A stretch of DNA of 64,000 nucleotides from positions 1,922,001-1,986,000 of the forward strand of contig CBDCNI010000001.1 of assembly GCA_965219175.1 (NCBI GenBank), given 5' to 3'. Shown here in pieces: positions 23,521-32,053 of this stretch. The notes beneath the pieces were generated by a model. It searched no databases. It saw nothing but the letters and a program-made list of their open reading frames with translations, and had not been told where the DNA came from. Every line of letters begins with the position of its first letter. Position 1 is the stretch's first letter. Both the position numbers and the translations under genes were made by a program. Source of the stretch: JBBPZK01 sp965219175 (GTDB lineage: Bacteria; Actinomycetota; Rubrobacteria; Rubrobacterales; Rubrobacteraceae).

Positions 23521-25448
23521 ATACGGACCCCAACCATCACCGCGACGACCGCGACGAGCACGCTAAACAATATGTACAGCGCGTAGTTCTGAACCGCCCC
23601 CGTCTGGAGCACCCGCAACCGCTCCCCGCCCCACGAAACAGCCCCCCCGATCCCGCCGACGAACCCGCCGAGCGCCTTCGTGTCAAAGCCTCTCACAGCC
23701 CGCCCGAGAGCCTTCGTCGGCCGCACGAAGACCGCCCCGTACAAGGCGTCGATGTACCAGCCGTTGAGTAGGAAAGCCTCGATACCGGAGAACCTGCGTC
23801 CGAGGGCTGCGGAGAGATCTGGTCGTCTTATGGACAGCAAGTAGGCAAGCCCTATCCCAGCGAGCCCGAACAGGACCGAGATGGCGGCCATAAGGAAGCT
23901 GAAAGTGTGGGGCGTCGGGTTCAAGGCGTTCAGCGTGCTGTTTGCGAAGTTACTCGGCTGCACGAAGTCTCCGAAGAAGTCCTTGATCGGCAACCCGAAA
24001 CCCTTCGGAATACCGGCCCAACCGCTCACGATCGACAGGAAAGCGAGCAGCATCATCGGCGTCGTCATTATCCCCGGTGACTCCACGGCATCGCGCGCCG
24101 CCTCACTCCGGGGCTCGCCCAAGAACGCTATGAACAGTCCTCTGAATATGTAGAACGCCGTCAGGAACACGGTCACGAGCGCCAGCCCGAACAGGACGTA
24201 GCGTCCCTCGTCGAAGGCGGCCGCGACGATTGCGTCCTTACTCCAGAACCCGGAGAACGGAAAGATACCGGCAAGTGAGAGCGCCGCTATCACGAACGTC
24301 CAGAAGGTAATGGGCATCCTGCGTCTCAGGCCGCCCATATCGGCCAGCTTGTAGCCGCCGAGGACGTATCCGAGGGAACCGGCGATCAGGAACAGTAGCG
24401 CCTTGAAAAAGGCGTGGTTGTAGATGTGGAATACGCCCGCCGTGTAGGCGCCGAGCCCGAGCCCGAGCATCACGTAGCCGAGTTGGGAGATGGTCGAGTA
24501 AGCGATGATCTGCTTTATGTCCTTCTGGACCAGGGCCATCGTCGCCGCCATGAACGCCGTGAACGCCCCGCCGTAGGCGACGATCAGCATAGCGGTCGGG
24601 CTCTGGACGAAGATGTCGTAGGTACGCGAGATCAGGTAAACGCCGGAGACGATCATGGCCGCCGCGTGGATCAAGGCCGAAAGCGGCGTCGGACCCTGCA
24701 TCGCGTTAGAGAGCCACACGTGCAACGGGAACTGCGCGCTCTTGCCCGCCGCCCCGATAAAGACCATGATGAGCGCGACCGTCAACGTAGTGCTCCCGAT
24801 AAAACCTGCCTGCGCGGCCGAGGCTATATCAGCGAACGAGGTCGTGCCGGTCTGGCGCCAGAAGATGATGATCCCGATAAACAACGCGGCGTCCGCGACG
24901 CGGTTGACGATAAACGCCTTCTGGGCGGCGTAGACGGCCGCCGGTTTCTCGAAGTAGAAGCCGTGGATCAGGTATGAAGTACCGCCGACTAACTCCCAGA
25001 AGAAGTATGCCTGGATGAAGTTCGGCGAGACGACCAGCCCGAGCATCGAGCCGGTGAAGATGCTGGCGACCGCGAAGTACCAGGCGAAACGCGGATGTCC
25101 CTCCATATACCCGCCCGAAAAGAGCTGCACCATCAGGCTCACGAAGCACACGATGATGAGCATCACCGACGCCCACTGGTCTATGTACACGCCCATCGAG
25201 ATAGAGCCGCCCGGCCCAAGGTCGATCCAGTTGACCGAGAACTCTATCGGTCCTCCCGGAAACCCGAAAAGCCCCGCCACGTTGATGAGCGTAAAAACGG
25301 AGAAGACCAGCGAAACGGTAACACCCAGGATGGCGACGTACTGGGCGTCCTCCCCGAGCAGACGCCCGAAGAGAACCAGCACCAGGAACGACAGCAGCGG
25401 GATGCCGGGGATGGCCGCGATTATTAGCTGTTGGCTGACGGTTTGCAA
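23517..25448 (-). CDS. nuoL: NADH-quinone oxidoreductase subunit L
   Basis: 643 aa, the largest antiporter-like subunit. Conserved: YFFWELVGGTSYLIHGFYF (channel Glu), the SAQFPLHVWLSNAMQGPTPLSALIHAA segment, and a C-terminal extension matching the lateral helix that runs along NuoM and NuoN. It occupies the distal end of the membrane arm. Follows nuoK by 13 nt. Confidence 0.97.
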   Translation of the reverse strand: MQTVSQQLIIAAIPGIPLLSFLVLVLFGRLLGEDAQYVAILGVTVSLVFSVFTLINVAGLFGFPGGPIEFSVNWIDLGPGGSISMGVYIDQWASVMLIIVCFVSLMVQLFSGGYMEGHPRFAWYFAVASIFTGSMLGLVVSPNFIQAYFFWELVGGTSYLIHGFYFEKPAAVYAAQKAFIVNRVADAALFIGIIIFWRQTGTTSFADIASAAQAGFIGSTTLTVALIMVFIGAAGKSAQFPLHVWLSNAMQGPTPLSALIHAAAMIVSGVYLISRTYDIFVQSPTAMLIVAYGGAFTAFMAATMALVQKDIKQIIAYSTISQLGYVMLGLGLGAYTAGVFHIYNHAFFKALLFLIAGSLGYVLGGYKLADMGGLRRRMPITFWTFVIAALSLAGIFPFSGFWSKDAIVAAAFDEGRYVLFGLALVTVFLTAFYIFRGLFIAFLGEPRSEAARDAVESPGIMTTPMMLLAFLSIVSGWAGIPKGFGLPIKDFFGDFVQPSNFANSTLNALNPTPHTFSFLMAAISVLFGLAGIGLAYLLSIRRPDLSAALGRRFSGIEAFLLNGWYIDALYGAVFVRPTKALGRAVRGFDTKALGGFVGGIGGAVSWGGERLRVLQTGAVQNYALYILFSVLVAVVAVMVGVRI

Positions 25449-25461
25449 AGCTCTGCCTCCC

Positions 25462-25779
25462 CTACCGCTTCATCGAAGTTACTTCGTCCACGTTCACCGT
25501 CCGGCGCGAGCGGAATATCGCCAGCACTATCGCCAGCCCGACCGCAACCTCCGCCGCCGCTATCGTGATCACCAGAACCGCGTAGCTCGCGCCGAGGCCG
25601 TTGGCGTTCGGCAGATAGTCGGAGAAGGCGCCCAGCGTCAGGTTTACGGCGTTTATCATCAACTCGACGCACATAAAGATGACCACGGCGTTTCGGCGGA
25701 TCAGAACGCCCCACATCCCGATTGCGAACATGAAAGCGCCTACTATCAGGTAAGCCTCTACGGGCAACTGACCCGCCAC
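25462..25779 (-). CDS. nuoK: NADH-quinone oxidoreductase subunit K
   Basis: 105 aa with three membrane helices; the two conserved membrane glutamates are in MCVELMINAVNL and AAEVAVGLAIVLAIF. Related to MrpC. Together with NuoJ it forms part of the E-channel proton path. Overlaps nuoJ by 1 nt. Confidence 0.97.
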   Translation of the reverse strand: MAGQLPVEAYLIVGAFMFAIGMWGVLIRRNAVVIFMCVELMINAVNLTLGAFSDYLPNANGLGASYAVLVITIAAAEVAVGLAIVLAIFRSRRTVNVDEVTSMKR

Positions 25780-26318
25780 TACTCTCCCTCCGCCCCGACT
25801 TCAGCCGGTTCGTCTTGCTTGCGGCGACTGATGACGATCGCCGCCACGACCGCGACGAGCAGCAGCAGCGAGGCGACCTCGAAGAGTAGCGAGAAGACCC
25901 CGGCGCCCTGGCTCACGCCGAGCAGGTTGCGTCCGAAAGCCTCGACCGTACGCGGCCCGTGACCCGGCGTAAAGCCGGCCCAGTCCTGGATAGAGAAGAC
26001 GTAAGTAAGGAAGCCGCCCACGCCAAGGGCTACGACGAGTCCCGGCCAGAGTTGACGGTTGATGATCGTGGAGAAGCGCCGGACCTGGGGCTTCTGGGTG
26101 AACATGATCCCGAACAGGATCACCACGGTCACCGCCCCGACGTAGATGAGTACCTGAAACGCCGCGAGTGCCGGGGCATTGAGCATCGCGAAGAAACCCG
26201 CCACCCCCAGGAAAGACCCAGACATAAACAGGGCCGAATGGACCACGTTGCGGCTCAGGACGACCCCAAGCGCCGAGACGAGCGTCATCCCGGCTAGAAA
26301 AGCGAAAACGAAGATCAA
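25779..26318 (-). CDS. nuoJ: NADH-quinone oxidoreductase subunit J
   Basis: 179 aa with five predicted helices. The third, AFQVLIYVGAVTVVILFGIMF, matches the conserved pi-bulge helix of NuoJ that moves during coupling. Overlaps nuoI by 4 nt and nuoK by 1 nt. Confidence 0.96.
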   Translation of the reverse strand: MIFVFAFLAGMTLVSALGVVLSRNVVHSALFMSGSFLGVAGFFAMLNAPALAAFQVLIYVGAVTVVILFGIMFTQKPQVRRFSTIINRQLWPGLVVALGVGGFLTYVFSIQDWAGFTPGHGPRTVEAFGRNLLGVSQGAGVFSLLFEVASLLLLVAVVAAIVISRRKQDEPAEVGAEGE

Positions 26319-26851
26319 GCCGCCTCACCTTTCTTGGACGCCTTCCTCGGAGCTTTCTTCTCACCGTCACCGGCAGCTTTGGCGTCAGCCTTGCCGGCAC
26401 CTTTTTTCGGTTTTTTCTTTACGGTCGGCTTCGGGTCGACAGTCGGGTCAACCGGCCGCTCCCCGAACTGCCGCGCTAGCTCCAGGCGATTGTAGGCCTG
26501 AACTTCGAACTCTTCGGTGTGGTAGATGCAGTTGACGGGGCAGACCTCGACGCACAGAGAGCAGTACATGCAGCGCGAGTCGTCTATGACGAAGCCAACG
26601 GCGTATGGTTTGGGTTTGCCGGAGCCGTCGGCGTCTCGCTTGGTCTGTTCTATGGAGATGCAATGGTCCGGGCAGATCCTCATACACTGCAGGCACGCTA
26701 TGCAGCGGTCCATGTCCACGGTGAGCATCCCGCGGGTACGTTCGGGGAGGTCCCGTTTATACTCCGGGTACTGGCGTGTGATCTTCTGTCCGAAGAGGTG
26801 CTTTAGGGTGATCCCCATCCCCTTCATGATGCCCTGTCCTACCTGCGGCAT
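26315..26851 (-). CDS. nuoI: NADH-quinone oxidoreductase subunit I, basic C-terminal tail
   Basis: 178 aa. Two 4Fe-4S motifs, CIACLQCMRICPDHC and CMYCSLCVEVCPVNC, carry electrons (clusters N6a and N6b) toward NuoB. The C-terminal 40 or so residues are a Lys/Ala-rich low-complexity tail (KKKPKKGAGKADAKAAG and more), not part of the standard fold. Lies 13 nt after nuoH. Confidence 0.96.
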   Translation of the reverse strand: MPQVGQGIMKGMGITLKHLFGQKITRQYPEYKRDLPERTRGMLTVDMDRCIACLQCMRICPDHCISIEQTKRDADGSGKPKPYAVGFVIDDSRCMYCSLCVEVCPVNCIYHTEEFEVQAYNRLELARQFGERPVDPTVDPKPTVKKKPKKGAGKADAKAAGDGEKKAPRKASKKGEAA

Positions 26852-26864
26852 AGTCGAAATCCTC

Positions 26865-27866
26865 CTAAAAAACCAGTATCGCCCCGGCCGTCACGAACAG
26901 CCAGATCAGGGTTACAGGAACGAGCACTTTCCAGCCGAAGTCCATGAGCTGATCCATCCTGAGCCGCGGGACGCTCCACCGGATCCACTGAAACGTGAAC
27001 ATGATAAGCGCTGTCTTGATCCCGAACCAGGCCCAGTTGAAGTTCCCGAGATCCAGGAACGTAAACGGCGGCTGCCAGCCACCGAGAAAGATCGTGGTCG
27101 AGAGGGCCGACATAAGGCCCATCGACGCAAACTCGGAAGCCTGTATGAGCGCCCACGTCATCCCCGAATACTCGATCATGAACCCGCCGACGATCTCACT
27201 CTCCCCCTCCGGCAAGTCAAACGGCACGCGTTTCACCTCCGCTATTCCAGCGATGTAGAACACGATAAACATCGGGAACTGCGGCAAGAAGTACCAGTGC
27301 CAGAACCCACCGCCCTGGGATTTGACCACCTCTACAAGCGAGAGGCTCCCGGTCAGCATGATGACCCCGAGCAAACTCAGTATCAGGGGGACTTCGTAGG
27401 AGATCATCTGCCCCGCTCCCCGCAAAGCCCCGAGCAGCGAGAAGCTCGACCGGCTCCCGTAACCGGCCATAATGACCCCGAGCGCCCCGATGGAAGTTAT
27501 CGAGACGAAGAAAAGGAGCCCGATGTTCAGGTTCGTAACGACCGCGTTCGGCGCGAACGGTATAACCATCCACACCAGCGCCGCCGGTATGAACATCGCG
27601 ATCGGCGCGGCCAGAAAAGTCCACATATCCGCCCTGCTCGGCGCAACGTTCTCCTTGGTGAACAGCTTGAAAACGTCCGCCATCGGCTGCAAAACGCCCC
27701 TCGGCCCGACCCGGTTCGGCCCGTAGCGGAGTTGTATGTAGCCAGCCACCTTCCTCTCGGCCATCGTCAGGACGGCAGCGAGGTTCAAGACCAAAAAGAT
27801 TATCGCCCCGAAGGAGATAATGAAGCGCCAGGGCTCCTCGTCCAGGTAGCTCACGAACGTACCCAA
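26865..27866 (-). CDS. nuoH: NADH-quinone oxidoreductase subunit H
   Basis: 333 aa, about eight to nine helices, linking the quinone pocket to the proton channels. Conserved: AERKVAGYIQLRYGPNRVGP at the start of the first cytoplasmic loop and ERVPFDLPEGESEIV-like sequence (here KRVPFDLPEGESEIVGG) with its essential glutamates. It is one base away from nuoD. Confidence 0.97.
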   Translation of the reverse strand: MGTFVSYLDEEPWRFIISFGAIIFLVLNLAAVLTMAERKVAGYIQLRYGPNRVGPRGVLQPMADVFKLFTKENVAPSRADMWTFLAAPIAMFIPAALVWMVIPFAPNAVVTNLNIGLLFFVSITSIGALGVIMAGYGSRSSFSLLGALRGAGQMISYEVPLILSLLGVIMLTGSLSLVEVVKSQGGGFWHWYFLPQFPMFIVFYIAGIAEVKRVPFDLPEGESEIVGGFMIEYSGMTWALIQASEFASMGLMSALSTTIFLGGWQPPFTFLDLGNFNWAWFGIKTALIMFTFQWIRWSVPRLRMDQLMDFGWKVLVPVTLIWLFVTAGAILVF

Positions 27867-27867
27867 G

Positions 27868-29052
27868 TTACTTGTCCCAACCGCCCGAAACAGGGTCGAT
27901 CATACCCATTATCGGCATGATGTCCGGCAGGTAATGCCCCGGAATGATCTCCTGCAAAAGCTGCATATTGGCGAAGCTCGGGTCACGGTAATGAACCCGA
28001 TAAGGCGTATCCGAACCGTCGGAGACGACGTGAACGGCGAACTCGCCACGCGGACTCTCCACCCGCCCGAAACCTTCACCCTCCGGAGGCCTCAAGCGTC
28101 GGCCCATGTCCGCCATCACCGCGCCCTCGGGCATCCTCTCCAGGACCTGTTTGATGATCTTGAAACTCTCCAGACACTCCCCGACCCGCACCCTATACGA
28201 GGCTTCGGTGTCGCCGGCCGTGTCCGTGACGACGTCGAAGTCGAGTTCCGGGTAGACACTGTAAGGGTAGTCGCGCCGGATGTCGAAGTCGACGCCGGTG
28301 CAGCGCAGCGGCGGCCCGGTTACGCCCATCTCAAGGGCTTGCTCCGGGGTCATCTTGCCGACGTTGCGGGTGCGGGAAATGAAGATCTCATTACCCGCGA
28401 TCAGGTCCACGAAGTCGCTCTTGAACCTGCTCTCGAAACCTTCGATGTAGTTCAAAATCCTCTCGGGCATGTCCTCCGGCAGATCAGCCTTCACCCCGCC
28501 TATCCTGACGTAGTGGAACATCATCCGCGCCCCGGTTATAGCCTCGAAGATGCTCTGTATCCGCTCCCGCTCCCGGAAGCCGTACAGGATAGGGGTGAAC
28601 GCCCCGAGCTCCAGCAGCAAAAACCCTATGGACGGGATGTGGCTCGCCAGCCGCATCAACTCGCTCATCAAGACCCGGATGTACTCGGCCCGCGGCGGTA
28701 TCTCCACACCCAAAGCGTCCTCCACGGCCAGGCAGTAGCCGTGCTCCATGTGGATGCTCGAAAGGTAGTCGAGCCTGTCCGTAAGCGGGATGACCGCCGG
28801 GTACATCCGGTTCTCGGCGATCTTCTCCTGGCAGCGGTGCAAATATCCCATCACCGGATCGCACCTCACCACGGTCTCGCCATCGAGTTCTAGTATGAGC
28901 CGCAACAACCCGTGCATCGCCGGGTGCTGCGGGCCCATGTTCATGTCCAGGGTCTCTAGGCCGAACTCGTCCCGGATATCGGGGGCGGCCAGTCTTCCGC
29001 TCGCCTTTCCGCTAAGAGAGGTGTTTTCCATCCGGCTTTCTTCTCCGATCAT
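27868..29052 (-). CDS. nuoD: NADH-quinone oxidoreductase subunit D (49-kDa type)
   Basis: 394 aa with the ATG at 29052 (MIGEESRMENTS), 2 nt after the nuoC stop; an upstream in-frame start would overlap nuoC needlessly. Key quinone-site features: MNMGPQHPAMHGLLR with the His-Tyr-site region at the N-terminus, and the C-terminal GHYLPDIMPIMGMIDPVSGGWDK. Evolved from the large subunit of [NiFe] hydrogenase. Works with NuoB to bind quinone. Confidence 0.96.
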   Translation of the reverse strand: MIGEESRMENTSLSGKASGRLAAPDIRDEFGLETLDMNMGPQHPAMHGLLRLILELDGETVVRCDPVMGYLHRCQEKIAENRMYPAVIPLTDRLDYLSSIHMEHGYCLAVEDALGVEIPPRAEYIRVLMSELMRLASHIPSIGFLLLELGAFTPILYGFRERERIQSIFEAITGARMMFHYVRIGGVKADLPEDMPERILNYIEGFESRFKSDFVDLIAGNEIFISRTRNVGKMTPEQALEMGVTGPPLRCTGVDFDIRRDYPYSVYPELDFDVVTDTAGDTEASYRVRVGECLESFKIIKQVLERMPEGAVMADMGRRLRPPEGEGFGRVESPRGEFAVHVVSDGSDTPYRVHYRDPSFANMQLLQEIIPGHYLPDIMPIMGMIDPVSGGWDK

Positions 29053-29054
29053 CC

Positions 29055-29546
29055 CTACCTCAACCCCTCGAACGTTCTTCTGGTCGTGATCTCGAAACTC
29101 TTCAACAGCGGGTGGTGGTCGAAGTGGTCCTGCCACATGTAGATCCTACGCAGATCCGGATGCCCGGCGAACGCGACCCCGAACATGTCGTAAGCCTCCC
29201 GCTCGTGCCAGTTGGCCGTCGGATAGACTTTCGTCGCCGTCCCGATCACCGGCTCCTCACCCTCTATCACCGTCTTGACCCGAACTATCCCGCCCCGCAA
29301 GTCGATCAACTCGTAGGTCAGGTCGAAAGACCCCTGCCGATCAACAACCGTAATAAAAGAGAGGTGCAAAATCCCGAGATGCTCGCGCGCCGTCGCCAGC
29401 ACGTTCGGCACCGACTCGGGGCTCACCACGACCCTGACGGCGTTTCCCTCTACCTCCGCTTCCTCCAGCCCGTGTTGAGAGCGGAAACCTTCGAGGTAGC
29501 GCTCCAACCTGGTCTCCAGATCTCCTTCCGGGAGCGTGACGGCCAC
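29055..29546 (-). CDS. nuoC: NADH-quinone oxidoreductase subunit C (30-kDa type)
   Basis: 163 aa. The family signature HEREAYDMFGVAFAGHPDLRRIYMW is present in the C-terminal third. It is a separate gene, not fused to nuoD. Starts 2 nt after nuoB stops. Confidence 0.95.
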   Translation of the reverse strand: MAVTLPEGDLETRLERYLEGFRSQHGLEEAEVEGNAVRVVVSPESVPNVLATAREHLGILHLSFITVVDRQGSFDLTYELIDLRGGIVRVKTVIEGEEPVIGTATKVYPTANWHEREAYDMFGVAFAGHPDLRRIYMWQDHFDHHPLLKSFEITTRRTFEGLR

Positions 29547-29548
29547 CG

Positions 29549-30361
29549 CTAGGCCTCCTCTTTGCCGTCGGTTTTGCCGTTGGTGGAGCTTTCGTCCGCC
29601 GCCTTCTCGCCGTCGCTCTCGGCTTTCTTAGCCTCGGCTGCTGCGGCTTTCTCGGCCTTCGCCTGCTCCTTGAGCTTCTTCTTGGTGGCGGCGGGGACCC
29701 AGCCGACCTCTGTTTGCGGTCCCGGTGGCATGCCCTCGCGCTCGAAGACGTAGGTGCGCTGTAGCGGCTTTATGCCCTCGAAGCGCGGGGATTTGCCTTC
29801 GCTGATCCCGCCGTATTCGCGCTCCGGCAGGTACTCCATGACGTAGCCTTCATCGTCCACGAGAGCCGGACGGGGCCGTTCGTAGCCGACCTGCTGATCC
29901 CGTTCGATCTTCTTCTGGAGCGTCAGGATGCCGAAGATGAGCGCCTCCGGTCGCGGCGGACACCCCGGCACATACACGTCAACCGGTATAACCCGGTCCG
30001 CCCCCATCAGCACCGAATACCCGTCTAGAAAAGGTCCTCCGGAGATGGCACAGGCTCCCATCGCGATTACCCATTTGGGATCGGGCATCTGCTCGTAGAG
30101 CCGGGTCATACGCTCGGCCATCTTGGTCGAGACGGTGCCGGAGACGATCATCACGTCCGCCTGACGCGGTGAACCCACGAAAAAACCGGCCCCGAAGCGG
30201 TCCAGGTCATTGTGGGCCATCCCCGTGGACATCATCTCGATCGCACAGCACGCGAGCCCAAACTGCAACGGCCACAACGAGTTCTTGCGCGCCCAGTTGA
30301 AGAGCTTATCCGTGCTGGTGGTAAGGATATTGGGCTCGTTGAACCTCTGCATTACACCCAT
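29549..30361 (-). CDS. nuoB: NADH-quinone oxidoreductase subunit B, extended C-terminus
   Basis: 270 aa, versus 160-180 in most bacteria. The core holds the N2 cluster ligands: the adjacent Cys pair in FGLACCAIEMM, then MGACAIS and VPGCPPRPEA. From about residue 215 it carries an extra Lys/Ala/Glu-rich tail (KKKLKEQAKAEKAAAAE and more) ending in a polar Ser/Asn/Gly/Glu segment. The ATG 30361 follows AAAGGGG by 7 nt; a second ATG at 30352 (TAATG with the nuoA stop) is possible. Confidence 0.95.
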   Translation of the reverse strand: MGVMQRFNEPNILTTSTDKLFNWARKNSLWPLQFGLACCAIEMMSTGMAHNDLDRFGAGFFVGSPRQADVMIVSGTVSTKMAERMTRLYEQMPDPKWVIAMGACAISGGPFLDGYSVLMGADRVIPVDVYVPGCPPRPEALIFGILTLQKKIERDQQVGYERPRPALVDDEGYVMEYLPEREYGGISEGKSPRFEGIKPLQRTYVFEREGMPPGPQTEVGWVPAATKKKLKEQAKAEKAAAAEAKKAESDGEKAADESSTNGKTDGKEEA

Positions 30362-30741
30362 TTAAGAGCCCCTTTCCCCCAGGCGTAGGCGAGGCCGACG
30401 CTGAGGATAAACACGAAGATGACCATCTCCACGAACCCGTACACCCCGAGGCTCTTGTAGATAACCGCCCACGGGTACAGGAAAGCAGCCTCCACGTCGA
30501 AGATGAGGAAGAGAAGCGCGAAGACGTAGTAACGAACCGGGAAAGGACGCCACGGGTCGGTGACCGTCGACTCGCCGGTCTCGTAAGTCTGTCCCTTCGC
30601 GCTGGAACGGCGGCGCGGGGAGATCAAACGGGCCAGCACGAGCACGGCCGCCACGAAACCAGCGACCAACAACATAAATAGCCCGACGTACAGGTACAAC
30701 GTCCCGTATGCCGTGCTTTGTTGCAAAAGACCTAACGTCAA
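30352..30741 (-). CDS. nuoA: NADH-quinone oxidoreductase subunit A
   Basis: 129 aa with three membrane helices. YETGESTVTDPW and the downstream RYYVFALLFLIFDVEAAFLYPWAV are typical NuoA elements, the latter with the conserved Asp/Glu pair. First gene of the operon. It starts with TTG preceded by AAAGG; the promoter is about 30 nt further up. Confidence 0.95.
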   Translation of the reverse strand: MTLGLLQQSTAYGTLYLYVGLFMLLVAGFVAAVLVLARLISPRRRSSAKGQTYETGESTVTDPWRPFPVRYYVFALLFLIFDVEAAFLYPWAVIYKSLGVYGFVEMVIFVFILSVGLAYAWGKGALKWV

Positions 30742-30773
30742 GCCGTGCCTTTCTACCCGGAAAACTACCCGAA

Positions 30774-30802
30774 AATATACTCTTGAATCATCGGACTTTC
30801 AA
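30774..30802 (-). promoter_or_regulatory. nuo operon promoter
   Basis: TTGAAA (30797-30802), a 17-nt spacer and TATATT (30774-30779) on the minus strand, about 25-30 nt upstream of the nuoA start and its Shine-Dalgarno. Good match in sequence and spacing to a primary-sigma promoter. Confidence 0.7.
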
Positions 30803-30807
30803 GAAGC

Positions 30808-30821
30808 TACTAATGGTAGCA
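30808..30821 (-). promoter_or_regulatory. shared motif upstream of nuo promoter
   Basis: TGCTACCATTAGTA, 5 nt upstream of the nuo -35. With the next two bases it forms an interrupted palindrome GCTAC-CATTA-GTAGC. The same 14 bases occur upstream of the atp operon at 41011-41024. Possible operator for a common regulator. Confidence 0.45.
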
Positions 30822-30829
30822 AAAGGAGA

Positions 30830-31954
30830 TCAAACACTCTTCCCGTTGCGGCCGAGTATCTGCACGAACTGGACGAGCATCTGACGGTAGGTTTCGAGCG
30901 AGGAGGCGACGACGTACTCTCTCGGACCGTGGTGTCCGCCGCCTATCGGGCCGAACTCTACTCCGTGTACACCGGCCCTCTGGAAGTAGACTACGTCGCT
31001 CGCGCCGTGGCGTCCGACGCTAACCGGGTTGCCGTGAAAGTGGCGGGCGGCGACTTCCCGTAAGACTTTCACGTATGGGTTGGCGCGGGAGACGTAGGTC
31101 GGTTCGCGCCAGAAGAGGACTTCCGCTTCCGCCGGAAGGTCTATGGAGCGGATCTGGCGGGTAATCTCTTCGGGGTCTTGCTGGGGCAGGTAGCGGATAT
31201 CGAGGTCGTAAGTGCAGCGGTCCGGGACGCGATTTATTACGTCCCCTCCGATGATTCGAGAGAGGTTGATGCTCGGGTACGGGAAGAGGTCGCTCCTCTC
31301 GCTGGCGAACGGCAACTCCAGTACCCGCCGGTAGTGATCGTAGGCTTGCAGAACCGCGTTCTTGCCGAGCCAGGGCTGGGAGCCGTGGGCGCTCCTGCCG
31401 AGCAGCGTGACCCGGAGGTCGAGGACGCCCTTGGCCTGGGTTCCGATCTGGAAATCCGTCGGCTCGCCGGTGATCAGGAAATCTCCCGTGTGTCCGTTCT
31501 TGAGAAGTACCTCCGCCCCCGAAGGCCCACCGTGCTCGTTCTCTTCATCCGGGACGATCAACAACTCCACCGTCCCCTCGCACCCGAGGACGTTCAGGTC
31601 CTCGATGGCGTACATCATCGCGGCCAGGGCGCCTTTCATATCGTAGACGCCGCGCCCGTAGAGTTCGCCGCCTTCTTCGTGGGGGTCGAATTGCCACTCC
31701 TCCCCCGGCACGACGTCCGCGTGACCGTGCAGCAATATCCGGGGGCTTCCCGAGCCAACCCGCGCAACGAGCGAGGTGAGGTTGCCGTCTTTGCCCGCGC
31801 CGTCGTGGCGGATCGTTTCGAGACCCCGCGCCTCGAACCAACCGCTTATAAAGTCTACGGCCGATTGGGCGACGCCGGGAGTGTAGGAACGGTAGCGAAC
31901 CAGCGTCTTCGTAAGCGCCAAGACCTCTGTGGCTTTAGTCCCGATCTGCGGCAC
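30830..31954 (-). CDS. M20-family metallopeptidase (ArgE/DapE-like)
   Basis: 374 aa di-zinc amidohydrolase. Metal and catalytic motifs in order: LLHGHADVVP (first His and catalytic Asp), GRGVYDMKGALAAMM (bridging Asp), PDEENEHGGPSG (catalytic base Glu and ligand), and a late GGGHHGPREYV histidine. It may deacylate N-acetylornithine or succinyl-diaminopimelate or cleave a dipeptide; the substrate is not resolved. Starts at GTG after GGAG. It stands alone between murA and nuo. Confidence 0.88.
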   Translation of the reverse strand: MPQIGTKATEVLALTKTLVRYRSYTPGVAQSAVDFISGWFEARGLETIRHDGAGKDGNLTSLVARVGSGSPRILLHGHADVVPGEEWQFDPHEEGGELYGRGVYDMKGALAAMMYAIEDLNVLGCEGTVELLIVPDEENEHGGPSGAEVLLKNGHTGDFLITGEPTDFQIGTQAKGVLDLRVTLLGRSAHGSQPWLGKNAVLQAYDHYRRVLELPFASERSDLFPYPSINLSRIIGGDVINRVPDRCTYDLDIRYLPQQDPEEITRQIRSIDLPAEAEVLFWREPTYVSRANPYVKVLREVAARHFHGNPVSVGRHGASDVVYFQRAGVHGVEFGPIGGGHHGPREYVVASSLETYRQMLVQFVQILGRNGKSV

Positions 31955-32053
31955 GCATCTCCGTCTTTCTAGCCGTTTATTGCCAATTAAAGCACCTCTG
32001 TCGCGCAGTCAGGTTGGATCCGCGAACCGATACAGTCTACATATTTTGTAAGA

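Noticed and set aside
26526..27920. 464-codon open frame on the plus strand
   Set aside because: Lies opposite nuoI and nuoH, which carry clear iron-sulphur and NuoH motifs.
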